From Phycicoccus sonneratiae (GTDB lineage: Bacteria > Actinomycetota > Actinomycetes > Actinomycetales > Dermatophilaceae), in the NCBI RefSeq assembly GCF_016887965.1, contig NZ_JAFDVD010000023.1:1-42706 (forward strand): a stretch of 42,706 nt of DNA, read 5' to 3'. The position numbers were made by a program, and so were the translations under genes. The number at the start of each line of letters is the position of its first letter. The stretch's first letter is position 1. Shown piece after piece: positions 1-7,087 of this stretch. The notes below the pieces were generated by a model. The model was not told where the DNA came from and searched no databases. It saw only the letters and a list, made by a program, of their open reading frames with translations.

Positions 1-47
1 TGCACGTGCCGTTCAACTCGTGCCCCGCCCGCCCGCCCCGGGGGCCC

Positions 48-88
48 CGACGACGGCCGCCGACCCCCGGGTCCGGCGGCCGTCGTCG
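48..88. terminator. Strong inverted repeat, probable terminator of an upstream gene
   Basis: Two perfectly complementary 15-nt arms (48-62 and 74-88) enclose an 11-nt loop. No T-run follows, which is usual for high-GC actinobacteria. It probably ends a gene lying before the window and insulates the riboswitch-controlled gene downstream. I see no coding sequence in 1-160. Confidence 0.6.
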
Positions 89-162
89 TCCGCGGGGGAC
101 ATCGTTGTCACCCAGTCCGCCGAGCACCCAAGAGGTCCCTGAGAGGGCGTTCCGTGATCTTT

Positions 163-191
163 TTGTGATCATCCCCGGGACCCTGTTACGT
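163..191 (+). promoter_or_regulatory. Predicted promoter of the riboswitch-NlpC/P60 transcript
   Basis: TTGTGA (163-168) and TTACGT (186-191) are separated by 17 nt and lie about 40 nt upstream of the riboswitch. The -35 sits inside a direct repeat, GTGATC-n5-GTGATC (about 154-170). An 11-bp period could mark a response-regulator site, but no known consensus is matched with confidence. Confidence 0.5.
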
Positions 192-233
192 TCGACGTGC
201 CCGCCGGCCCGGACGGGGGGCACCCACGGTGGA

Positions 234-412
234 ACCGCCGAGTCCTGCCTCCACCACTGGGTCACTCTCGAGAGTCCGCTGGGCAGGAGCGGGGGAACCA
301 CTTCGGAGCCACGGCCTCGGCCGCGACTCCTCGGGGTGAAGCCGGTACGACCCTCACGGGCCACACCGGCCGGGCAACCTCAGCCCGAACCCGACAGCTC
401 ACCTCGTAGGCA
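234..412 (+). promoter_or_regulatory. c-di-AMP riboswitch (ydaO/yuaA leader)
   Basis: The leader carries the conserved blocks of the ydaO-type c-di-AMP aptamer in order: GCCGAGTCCTGCC, GGGTCACTC, GGGGGAACCA (about 292-301), GGGGTGAAGCCG, then AGCCCGAACCCGACAGCTCA and CCTCGTAGGCA just before the start codon. In actinobacteria this class usually precedes cell-wall hydrolases (NlpC/P60, Rpf) and is an OFF switch at high c-di-AMP. Here it directly precedes an NlpC/P60 gene. The start is only 15 nt after the aptamer, so control could act on translation or termination. No separate terminator is evident. Confidence 0.9.
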
Positions 413-426
413 CTGAGAGGTCCACC

Positions 427-1179
427 GTGTCCGAGCACACCCGTGCCGGGCGGCACCGTCATGCCGCTCGCTACAGCCCCGTCGCCGAGCTCTCCTCGAT
501 CGCCCGCACCGCGGGCGAGACCGGCGTCCGCGTCTCCGCCGTCCTCGCCGCCTCCGGCGGCCTCGTCGCCACCTTCGCCCTCCCGGCCCAGGCCTCGGCG
601 AGCCCCACGACCGGCACCACCCACGCGGTCGGCCCCCAGGCCCCCACCTCGCTGCGCGCCCTGAGCGCCCGTCCCGCCGTCGTCGCCCCGAAGGCCGCGG
701 CCCCCGCCGCCACCCCCGAGGTCGGCCTCGCCGGCGTCAAGGCCGTGGCCCGCCCGAAGCCCAAGCCCGCCGCCGTCCGCGACCGCACGCCGCAGGCCGT
801 CAGCCGCAGCACCCAGCGGGTGCCCGTCGCCGACGTCAAGCAGTCCTCGAGCGAGATCGTCAACATCGCCCGGACGCTGCTCGGCATCGCCTACTCGTAC
901 GGTGGCACGAGCCCCTCCACCGGCTTCGACTGCTCGGGCTTCACGCAGTACGTCTTCGGCAAGGCCGGCATCTCGCTGCCGCGCACCGCCGCCGACCAGC
1001 AGGCCGCCGCCACGCCCGTCAGCGACCCGAAGCCGGGCGACCTCGTCTTCTTCGGCTCCCCCGCCTGGCACGTCGGCATCTACACCGGCAACGGGATGAT
1101 GATCGACTCCCCGAAGCCGGGCCAGTCCACCTCCGAGCGCGCCGTCTTCTCCGGCGTCAGCGGGTACGGACGCTTCTGA
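427..1179 (+). CDS. Secreted NlpC/P60 family (C40) peptidoglycan hydrolase
   Basis: A 250-residue protein predicted to cleave peptide stems of peptidoglycan. Residues about 30-58 form an Ala-rich export signal ending near AQASA. A long Pro/Ala/Lys linker (about 60-135) follows. The C-terminal NlpC/P60 domain starts near 141 and contains the catalytic Cys169 in FDCSGF and His215 in WHVGIY. It resembles short single-domain C40 hydrolases; no LysM or SH3 domain is seen. The GTG start at 427 is preceded by GAGAGG (415-420). Expression should be set by the c-di-AMP riboswitch immediately upstream, linking hydrolase output to osmotic or wall status. Confidence 0.93.
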   Translation: MSEHTRAGRHRHAARYSPVAELSSIARTAGETGVRVSAVLAASGGLVATFALPAQASASPTTGTTHAVGPQAPTSLRALSARPAVVAPKAAAPAATPEVGLAGVKAVARPKPKPAAVRDRTPQAVSRSTQRVPVADVKQSSSEIVNIARTLLGIAYSYGGTSPSTGFDCSGFTQYVFGKAGISLPRTAADQQAAATPVSDPKPGDLVFFGSPAWHVGIYTGNGMMIDSPKPGQSTSERAVFSGVSGYGRF

Positions 1180-1191
1180 CCCACCCCGACC

Positions 1192-1232
1192 GACGGCGCC
1201 CCGGACACCCCCCTGCAGTCCGGGGCGCCGTC
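1192..1232. terminator. Bidirectional terminator between convergent genes
   Basis: Perfect 15-nt inverted repeat (1192-1206 and 1218-1232) with an 11-nt loop. It lies between the end of the NlpC/P60 gene and the end of the convergent macrodomain gene, so it can serve both. Confidence 0.8.
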
Positions 1233-1255
1233 CCCTGTCCGGACCCGGACACGGA

Positions 1256-1783
1256 TCAGCCGGCGGCCCCCAGGGCCCGTGTGAAGGCGGCGAGCATCCG
1301 GTCCGACACGAGGACGAAGCGCACGACGTCGAGCCCCGGGTGCGCGGCCACGTCGGCGACGGCGGCCCCGACGAGCACCCGCGCGGCCTCCTCGGCCGGC
1401 CACCCGTAGGCTCCCGCGCCGACCGCGGGGAACGCCACGCCGCGCGCCCCGAGCCCCCGCGCGACGGCGAGGCTGCGCGTGACGCACGAGGCGAGCAGCG
1501 CGGGGTCGTCCTGTCCCCGGTGCCGGTTCGGGCCGACGGTGTGCACGACCCACCGGCAGGGCAGCCGCCCGGCCCCGGTGGCCACGGCGTGCCCGACCGG
1601 CAGGCCGTCCGGGTGCGAGGTGCGCCGCAGCCGGCGACACTCCTCGAGCAGGGCCGGCCCGGCGGCCGCGTGCAGGGCGCCGTCGACCCCGCCGCCCCCG
1701 AGCAGCGTGGAGTTCGCGGCGTTGACGACGACGTCGAGGTCCTGGGTCGTCAGGTCGCCGGGGACCGCCTCGACGCGGGTCAC
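1256..1783 (-). CDS. Macrodomain protein (O-acetyl-ADP-ribose deacetylase / MacroD-like)
   Basis: A 175-residue single macrodomain. It shows the MacroD signature with Asn21 and Asn24 in VVVNAAN, the glycine loop GGGGVDGALH (about 29-38) and a second loop GAGAYGWP in place of the usual STGVYGYP. Family members hydrolyse O-acetyl-ADP-ribose or remove ADP-ribose from proteins or nucleic acids in the cytoplasm. The GTG start at 1783 overlaps the stop of the upstream gene (GTGA), which indicates translational coupling. Substrate cannot be decided from sequence. Confidence 0.9.
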   Translation of the reverse strand: MTRVEAVPGDLTTQDLDVVVNAANSTLLGGGGVDGALHAAAGPALLEECRRLRRTSHPDGLPVGHAVATGAGRLPCRWVVHTVGPNRHRGQDDPALLASCVTRSLAVARGLGARGVAFPAVGAGAYGWPAEEAARVLVGAAVADVAAHPGLDVVRFVLVSDRMLAAFTRALGAAG

Positions 1784-2220
1784 GACCCCGTGAGCGCGGC
1801 GAGGGTGCTCGCCACCCGGCGGGCCCGGGTCTCGGGCGCCTTGGCCCCCGCGACCGCCTCGGCGTGACGGCGGCGGGCGCTGTGCGAGAGGGCCTCCCAC
1901 GCGGCCGCCGCCTCCGGGTCCGAGGCCAGGGCGGCCGCGAGCTCGTCGGGGACCTCGACGGTGCGCGGCGCGGCGTCGACCTCGACGGTGACGACGTGCG
2001 TCTCCCCGGCGGCGATGCCCGCCGCCGCGCGCACCGCCGCGCTGGCGCCGAGCCAGCTCTGCCCGCCCATCGGGGCGATGCTCGTGCGCCACGTGTGCCC
2101 CGCCACGGTGGCCGTGACCTTCGGACGCCGACCGGCGCCGAGGGCCGCGACGACCTCCTCCGGCACGACGAATCCCGTGGTCGTCCCGCCGGTGGCCTGC
2201 AGCTCGGTCGTGAAGTCCAT
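1780..2220 (-). CDS. DUF1905 / YdeI-like (OmdA family) protein
   Basis: A 146-residue protein. The N-terminal half (MDFTTELQATGGTTTGFVVP, then VAALG and KVTATVAG) is typical of the DUF1905 beta-barrel domain. The C-terminal half (VEVPDELAAALASDPEAAAAWEALSHSARRR, about 88-120) matches the YdeI/OmpD-associated helical domain. The family's biochemical role is unknown; some members were linked to peptide or bacteriocin tolerance. The ATG start at 2220 is divergent from the glycerate kinase. Coupling to a macrodomain gene suggests the two proteins act together, which is inference. Confidence 0.85.
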   Translation of the reverse strand: MDFTTELQATGGTTTGFVVPEEVVAALGAGRRPKVTATVAGHTWRTSIAPMGGQSWLGASAAVRAAAGIAAGETHVVTVEVDAAPRTVEVPDELAAALASDPEAAAAWEALSHSARRRHAEAVAGAKAPETRARRVASTLAALTGS

Positions 2221-2241
2221 GGCCGCAGTCTGCCCCGCGGC

Positions 2242-2247
2242 TAGGCT
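2242..2247 (+). promoter_or_regulatory. Predicted -10 element (TAGGCT) of the glycerate kinase gene
   Basis: TAGGCT fits the TANNNT actinobacterial -10. It lies 37 nt upstream of the ATG at 2285, leaving a short leader that holds a clear GGGAGGT ribosome-binding site. Confidence 0.5.
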
Positions 2248-2284
2248 CGCCCGCAGCCGTCGACCGAGACCGAGGGAGGTCGGG

Positions 2285-3433
2285 ATGGACGTGCGGGCCG
2301 GCCGCTCGGTCCTCGTCGCGCCGGACGGCTTCAAGGGCTCGCTCGGCGCGCAGGAGGTCGCCGACGCCCTCGCCGAGGGTCTGCGCGAGGGCGGGGGAGC
2401 CGGGCTGGTCGTCGACACCCTGCCGCTCGCCGACGGCGGCGACGGCAGCATCGAGGCGGCCCTGCGGGCCGGGTTCGCGCCGGTCGAGGTCACCGTCCCG
2501 GGCCCCACCGGCGTCCCGGGTCGCGCGCTGCTCGCCGAACGCGACGGGACCGTCGTCGTCGAGGTGGCCTCGACGTGCGGGATGGCCCGGCTGCCTGGCG
2601 GGGTGCTGCGCCCGCTCGAGGCCTCCAGCGCCGGTCTCGGGGTGGCGCTCCGGGAGGCCCTGCGGCGGGGGCCGGAGCGCGTCGTCCTCGCCCTCGGCGG
2701 CAGTGCCGGCACCGACGGCGGCCTCGGGATGCTCACCGCCCTCGGGGCGACCGACGTCGACACCGACCACCCCGGCGGCGGGCACCTCGAGGCGCTCACG
2801 GTGCTCCGGCTCGACGACCTGGACCCGCCCGGCGTCGAGCTCGTCGTCGCCACCGACGTGACGAACCCGCTCCTCGGGGCGCGCGGGGCCGCCGCCGTCT
2901 TCGCGCCCCAGAAGGGGGCCGACCCCGCCACGGTGGCCCGGCTCGAGCGGGGCCTCGCGCACCTCGTGGCGGTCGCGGGCGCCGCGCGCGCGGACGCCGA
3001 GGAGCTGGCCGCCACCCCGGGGGCCGGGGCGGCCGGGGGCCTGGGCTTCGCCGGCCTGCTCCTCGGGGGGCGCGTCGTGTCCGGGGCCGAGCTCTTCCTC
3101 GACCTGCTCGGCTTCGACGCCGCCGCCCGCGGCCGCGACCTCGTGCTGACGGGGGAGGGCCGGCTCGACGAGCAGACGCTGCACGGCAAGCTGCCCGGGG
3201 TCGTCGCGGCCCGGGCCGGGACCCGTGTCGAGGCAGTCGTCGGGCGCAGCACGGTCGACGCCGGCACGGCCGAGCGGCTCGGCATCGCGGCGGTCCACGA
3301 GCTCGTCACCCGCACCGACGCCGACCCCGCCCACGACCCGGTCCTCACCCGGCGGCTGCTCGTCGAGGTCGGCCGCGAGGTGGGGGAGCGGCTGTCCGCC
3401 CCGGACCGACCGGGGGGTCGCGCGGAATCCTGA
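2285..3433 (+). CDS. Glycerate kinase (GarK/GlxK family)
   Basis: A 382-residue protein of the family's usual length. It begins VLVAPDGFKGSL, the hallmark N-terminus of glycerate kinases, then shows LPLADGGDGSIEA (about 50-62), LALGGSAGTDGG (about 137-148) and LTGEGRLDEQT (about 294-304). These enzymes phosphorylate D-glycerate to 2-phosphoglycerate with ATP, feeding glyoxylate or serine-derived carbon into glycolysis. The ATG at 2285 follows GGGAGGT; the frame stays open further upstream, but that part runs antisense to the YdeI-like gene. No other glycerate-pathway gene is adjacent. Confidence 0.92.
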   Translation: MDVRAGRSVLVAPDGFKGSLGAQEVADALAEGLREGGGAGLVVDTLPLADGGDGSIEAALRAGFAPVEVTVPGPTGVPGRALLAERDGTVVVEVASTCGMARLPGGVLRPLEASSAGLGVALREALRRGPERVVLALGGSAGTDGGLGMLTALGATDVDTDHPGGGHLEALTVLRLDDLDPPGVELVVATDVTNPLLGARGAAAVFAPQKGADPATVARLERGLAHLVAVAGAARADAEELAATPGAGAAGGLGFAGLLLGGRVVSGAELFLDLLGFDAAARGRDLVLTGEGRLDEQTLHGKLPGVVAARAGTRVEAVVGRSTVDAGTAERLGIAAVHELVTRTDADPAHDPVLTRRLLVEVGREVGERLSAPDRPGGRAES

Positions 3434-3442
3434 CGCCGGGGT

Positions 3443-3470
3443 GCATCCGGGGCCGCCCCGCGGGCGGAAG
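3443..3470 (+). promoter_or_regulatory. Putative SigK-type promoter of the fasciclin gene
   Basis: GCATCC (3443-3448) and CGGAAG (3465-3470) are 16 nt apart, about 50 nt before the fasciclin start. The same pair, extended to GTGCATCCG and CGGAAGA, precedes the DUF4397 gene at 20781-20755. The hexamers resemble the mycobacterial SigK pattern (CCATCC / CCGAAT) as I recall it. The neighbouring sigma factor is the natural candidate to read it. Confidence 0.45.
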
Positions 3471-3518
3471 AAGGGATGGGTCACGTCGGATGGCCCGCCC
3501 GTCGACCAGGAGGTTCCC

Positions 3519-4163
3519 ATGCGTCACCGCCGTCTCGTCACCGCCGTCGTCGCCGCCGCCCTCGGCCTCTCGCTCGCCGCCGCCCCGGCGAGCGCGTCCT
3601 CGTCCTCCTCCCCGACGGGCACCCGGAGCCTCGCCGCGGTCCTCACCGCGGACGGCAACCGCTTCGACCGCAACTGGTACGACTACGACATCGTCACGGA
3701 GGCCGTGCTCGCCGTCCTCGCGGCCAAGCCCGACAGCGCCGTGGGCGTGCTGACCGACGGGTCGGTGCCGCTCACCGCGTTCATCCCGAACGACCGCGCG
3801 TTCCAGGTGCTCGCGTACGACCTCACGAAGCGCTGGCCGGGCACCGAGCAGAAGACCTTCGCCGCGCTCGTCGACGCGGTCGGGGTCGACGCCATCGAGC
3901 AGGTCCTGCTCTACCACGTCGTCCCCGGGGCGACGATCACGAAGAAGCAGGCCCTCGCGGCCAACGGGGCGACCCTGACGACCGCGCAGGGCGGCACGAT
4001 CGGCGTCCGCGTCCTCAGCCGCTGGCTCGGCATCGTCGAGCTCAAGGACCAGGACCGCAACGACGTCAACCCGGTCGTCAACCCGCGCGCCTTCGACATC
4101 AACAAGGGCAACAAGCAGGTGGCGCACGGCATCGTCTTCGTCCTGCGGCCGCTCGACCTCTGA
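3519..4163 (+). CDS. Secreted fasciclin (FAS1) domain protein, MPT70-like
   Basis: A 214-residue exported protein. A Sec signal peptide covers residues 1 to about 26 (ending PASAS); no lipobox is present. A Ser-rich stretch follows, then one FAS1 domain with the first conserved block LTAFIPNDRAFQVLAYDL (about 87-104) and the second block VLLYHVVPGATIT (about 128-140). FAS1 domains mediate adhesion or protein contacts at the cell surface. The ATG at 3519 has an AGGAGG site at 3508-3513. The next two genes encode a SigK-like sigma factor and an RskA-like anti-sigma factor, the same association known for mycobacterial MPT70/MPT83. Confidence 0.9.
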   Translation: MRHRRLVTAVVAAALGLSLAAAPASASSSSSPTGTRSLAAVLTADGNRFDRNWYDYDIVTEAVLAVLAAKPDSAVGVLTDGSVPLTAFIPNDRAFQVLAYDLTKRWPGTEQKTFAALVDAVGVDAIEQVLLYHVVPGATITKKQALAANGATLTTAQGGTIGVRVLSRWLGIVELKDQDRNDVNPVVNPRAFDINKGNKQVAHGIVFVLRPLDL

Positions 4164-4264
4164 GTGTGTCCCTCGTCGCGTCGGCCGACCGAGGGGTGGC
4201 CCTGCCCGCCCCCCGGCGGTCGCGCGCCGGGGCCCGCCCTGCACCGACCCCTATCGTGGAGCCC

Positions 4265-4834
4265 GTGACCGTGGACGCCGAGGTGGAGCCGGACCTCCAC
4301 GACCTCGCCGAGCGGCTGCGCGGTGGTTCCCGCGAGGCGCTCGAGGAGGTCTGGGCGAGATGGTCCTCGCTCGTCTACACCCTCGCGCTGCGCTCGGTCG
4401 GTGACCACCACGACGCCGAGGACGTGACGCAGCAGGTGTTCGTCGCGGCCTGGCGGGGCCGGCACACCCTGCGCCCGGACCGGGGCAGCGTGCCGGGCTG
4501 GCTCGTCGGCATCACGCGGCACAAGGTCGCCGACCTGCACGCCCAGCGCTCGCGCCGGGCCCGCGACGCGGCGGCGGCCACCACCCTGCCCGGGCAGCAC
4601 GCGCCACCGCTGGACGAGCGGCTCGCCGCGCGCCTGCTGCTCGCCGACGCGCTCGACCGGCTCGGCGAGCCGCGGGCCAGTGCCATCCGGCTGGCGCTCG
4701 TCGACGAACTCACCCACGAGGAGGTCGCCGCGCGGCTGGGACTACCCCTCGGCACCGTGAAGAGCCACATCCGCCGCGGCCTCGCCGCGCTGCGCAGACA
4801 CCTGGAGGAGGTGAGCGACGATGACGCCCGCTGA
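4265..4834 (+). CDS. ECF-type RNA polymerase sigma factor (SigK-like)
   Basis: A 189-residue sigma-70 family factor. Region 2 spans about 28-97 (DAEDVTQQVFVAAWRG, then GSVPGWLVGITRHKVAD) and region 4 about 120-180 (LTHEEVAARLGLPLGTVKSHIRRGL, the helix-turn-helix for the -35). Alternative in-frame GTGs lie at 4256 and 4271. I chose 4265 because TATCGT at 4252-4257 would give a leaderless transcript beginning there. The 3' end overlaps the anti-sigma gene by 14 nt. The SigK assignment rests on the RskA-like partner and the adjacent fasciclin gene, not on diagnostic residues. Confidence 0.88.
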   Translation: MTVDAEVEPDLHDLAERLRGGSREALEEVWARWSSLVYTLALRSVGDHHDAEDVTQQVFVAAWRGRHTLRPDRGSVPGWLVGITRHKVADLHAQRSRRARDAAAATTLPGQHAPPLDERLAARLLLADALDRLGEPRASAIRLALVDELTHEEVAARLGLPLGTVKSHIRRGLAALRRHLEEVSDDDAR

Positions 4835-5582
4835 GGACGTGCACCCCGACGACGACCTCGTGCTCGTCGCCTCCGGGGCCGCCGTGCGTCCCGAGGTCGC
4901 GACCCACGTCGCCACCTGCGCCCGCTGCACGTCCGAGGTCGCGGCGCTGCGCCCGGTCGTCGAGCTCGTGCGCGGCCCTGCCCCGGCCCTCGAGACCCCC
5001 TCGCCCGCCGTGTGGGACGCCGTCCTCGCCGAGCTCGACGGGGCCCCGGTGCCCGCCCGCGGGTCGGCACCCGACGCGGCGTCACCGGTGGAGGACGCGG
5101 AGCCCGCCGTCGTGCGCCCGCTGCGACCGGCGGCCGGGGGCCGCCGGGTGAGCCCGTGGTGGCTCGGGGTCGCGGCCGCCGTCGGCCTCGTCGTCGGCGG
5201 CGCCGGGGTCGCCGTCGTCGGCCGGCCCGCCCCGGAGCCGAGCCCGAGCGTCCTCGCCCGCGCGAGCCTCGACACCCTCGACACCCGGCAGGTCCTCGGC
5301 AACGCGAGCGCCGTGCGCCTCGACGGCCACCTCGACCTCGACGTCGACACCCCCCGGCTCGAGGCGGGCTCGGGGTACCTCGAGGTGTGGCTCATCAACC
5401 GCGACCTCAGGCGGATGGTCTCGGTCGGGGTGCTGCGCCCGGGAGAGGGCACCCAGCGTTTCGCCATCGACCAGACCCTCCTCGACCAGGGCTACGTCAT
5501 CGTCGACATCTCGCGCGAGGGGTTCGACGACCGGCCCGAGCACTCCGGCGACAGCCTCGCCCGCGGCACCCTGGCCCTCTGA
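4821..5582 (+). CDS. RskA-like transmembrane anti-sigma factor
   Basis: A 253-residue protein. The cytoplasmic N-terminus has a zinc anti-sigma motif, His29-x3-Cys33-x2-Cys36. One transmembrane helix lies at about 112-134. The extracytoplasmic C-terminus (GYLEVWLINRDLRRMVSVGV, then VIVDISREGFDD) matches the anti-sigma-K domain of RskA. It should hold the upstream sigma factor inactive at the membrane until proteolysis releases it. The ATG lies within the sigma gene, so the two are translationally coupled and made in a fixed ratio. The next gene is convergent, 21 nt away. Confidence 0.9.
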   Translation: MTPAEDVHPDDDLVLVASGAAVRPEVATHVATCARCTSEVAALRPVVELVRGPAPALETPSPAVWDAVLAELDGAPVPARGSAPDAASPVEDAEPAVVRPLRPAAGGRRVSPWWLGVAAAVGLVVGGAGVAVVGRPAPEPSPSVLARASLDTLDTRQVLGNASAVRLDGHLDLDVDTPRLEAGSGYLEVWLINRDLRRMVSVGVLRPGEGTQRFAIDQTLLDQGYVIVDISREGFDDRPEHSGDSLARGTLAL

Positions 5583-5603
5583 CAGCTGCTCGGCGTCCCT
5601 CGC

Positions 5604-6227
5604 TCACACCTCGACGCACGTGTCGCAGGCCTGCGCCAGCACGGGATCGACGGTGGCGAGGAGGCAGCAGCCCCCGCGGGCGGCGACCTCGCGGACGGCG
5701 GCGACGACGAGGTCGGCGCTCACCGGGTCGAGCTCGCTCGTCGGCTCGTCGAGGACGACGAGGCGCGGGAGCGGTACGAGGGCGCGGGCGAGGGCGACGC
5801 GCTGGTGCTGGCCGCCGGAGAGCTGCTCGACGAGGTTGAACCACGTGTCCTCGCCGAGCCCGAGCCGTGCGAGGTGCTCCTGGCCGCGGGCCCAGTGGTC
5901 GCCGCCCCGGGGACGGCCGCGGAGGGCGAGCAGCGGGAGGACGACGTTCTCGAGGGTCGTCAGCGTGCCGACGAGGGCGTGGTCGGCCGCGACCCAGCCG
6001 ACCCGGTCCGGGGGCTCGTCGAGGCCGAGGTCGGCGTCGTCGAGGCGCACCGAGCCGCCGGGGCGCGGAGCCCGGCCGGCGATCGCGGCGAGCACCGCGG
6101 ACAGGTCCGCGGACCGGCCGGACAGCGCGACGACCCCTCCGGTCGGCACGTCGACGTCGAGCGCGGAGACCGGTGTGCCCGAGGCGTCCTGCACCGGGAC
6201 ACCCCGCACGGTGAGCCCGGCGGTCAC
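5604..6227 (-). CDS. ABC transporter ATPase with degenerate Walker A, Q-loop and H-loop
   Basis: A 207-residue nucleotide-binding subunit, third gene of a coupled leftward operon. The Walker A site is broken: LSGRSADLS (35-43) has no lysine. The Q-loop Gln is Ala81 (WVAAD) and the H-loop His is Asp194 (ATVD). By contrast the signature LSGGQHQRVALARA (136-149) and Walker B LVVLDEPTSELDP are intact. It probably cannot hydrolyse ATP itself but can supply a working signature motif to the partner ATPase. The GTG start overlaps the upstream stop (GTGA). Overall similarity is to LolD/MacB-type ATPases. Confidence 0.88.
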   Translation of the reverse strand: MTAGLTVRGVPVQDASGTPVSALDVDVPTGGVVALSGRSADLSAVLAAIAGRAPRPGGSVRLDDADLGLDEPPDRVGWVAADHALVGTLTTLENVVLPLLALRGRPRGGDHWARGQEHLARLGLGEDTWFNLVEQLSGGQHQRVALARALVPLPRLVVLDEPTSELDPVSADLVVAAVREVAARGGCCLLATVDPVLAQACDTCVEV

Positions 6228-7087
6228 GACGGGTCCTCGCGGGTGAGGCGCAGCGTGCCGTCGTCCTCCTCGACGACGCGGACGCGCGCACCGGGCGGCC
6301 AGTGGCCGAGGACGCGGTCGGGCAGCGGCACCGACCCGTCCGTGCCGATGACGGCGAACGGCGACTCGCGCACGCCCTCGGCGGCGATGCGCCCGTCGCG
6401 CATCCGCACCATCCGCTCCATCCGGGCAGCGACGGCCTCGTCGTGGGTGACCATGAGGACGGTCGTGCCGGCGGTGGCCTCGACGAAGGCGTCGAGCAGG
6501 GCGTCGCGGTCGGCGGGGGTCAGCATGTTCGTCGGCTCGTCGACGAGCAGCAGCCGCGGCCGGCGGGCGAGGGCGACCGCGAGGGCCACCGCCTGCCGGG
6601 CCGAGGGGGTGAGCCGCTCGACGGCCCGGCGCTCGCGGTGCAGCCCGACGAGCCGCAGCACCTCCTCGCCGGCGCCCGGGCGGCCCGCGGTGGCGTGCCG
6701 GACGTTGGCCACCGGGTCGGCCCACGGGAGGAGGTTGCCGTGGACGCCCTGGAGCATCAGCCCGACGGTGCCGGCGCGGTACGCGTGCAGGGCCGCCTCG
6801 CCGGCGCCGGTGACCTCGAGGTCGTCGACGAGGACGGTGCCCGCCGACGGGCGCAGCAGCCCGGCGACCAGCCCGAGGAGCGTGGACTTCCCCGAGCCGG
6901 AGGGCCCGAGCAGCGCGATCCGCTCCCCGGGGGCGAGGTAGAGGTCGGCGCCGCGCAGGGCGGCGACGTCGGTGCCGGAGACGCGGTAGACGTGGACCAG
7001 CCCCGTGCAGCGCACCTCGGCGCCGACGACCGCCGCCGGCTCCGGCCGCTCGGGCCGGGCCGCGCCGCGGGCGTGCCCGGGGCTCAC
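6224..7087 (-). CDS. ABC transporter ATPase with intact Walker motifs and a missing signature
   Basis: A 287-residue subunit. Walker A GPSGSGKST (61-69), Q-loop Gln113, Walker B LLLVDEPTNM (Asp183, Glu184) and H-loop His215 are all present. The ABC signature is lost: LTPSARQ (159-165) stands where LSGGQ is expected. The C-terminal extension (about 225-287) is longer than in most LolD-like proteins. Combined with the downstream ATPase it would form one competent site (this Walker A with the other's LSGGQ) and one dead site. Both ends overlap neighbours through GTGA, so the three genes are one coupled operon. Confidence 0.9.
   Translation of the reverse strand: MSPGHARGAARPERPEPAAVVGAEVRCTGLVHVYRVSGTDVAALRGADLYLAPGERIALLGPSGSGKSTLLGLVAGLLRPSAGTVLVDDLEVTGAGEAALHAYRAGTVGLMLQGVHGNLLPWADPVANVRHATAGRPGAGEEVLRLVGLHRERRAVERLTPSARQAVALAVALARRPRLLLVDEPTNMLTPADRDALLDAFVEATAGTTVLMVTHDEAVAARMERMVRMRDGRIAAEGVRESPFAVIGTDGSVPLPDRVLGHWPPGARVRVVEEDDGTLRLTREDPS

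Noticed and set aside
1256-3520. A 754-residue minus-strand open frame running through the glycerate kinase gene
   Set aside because: Only its last part is the macrodomain. The rest is Arg/Gly/Glu-rich low-complexity sequence antisense to the glycerate kinase, the normal shadow of high-GC coding DNA.
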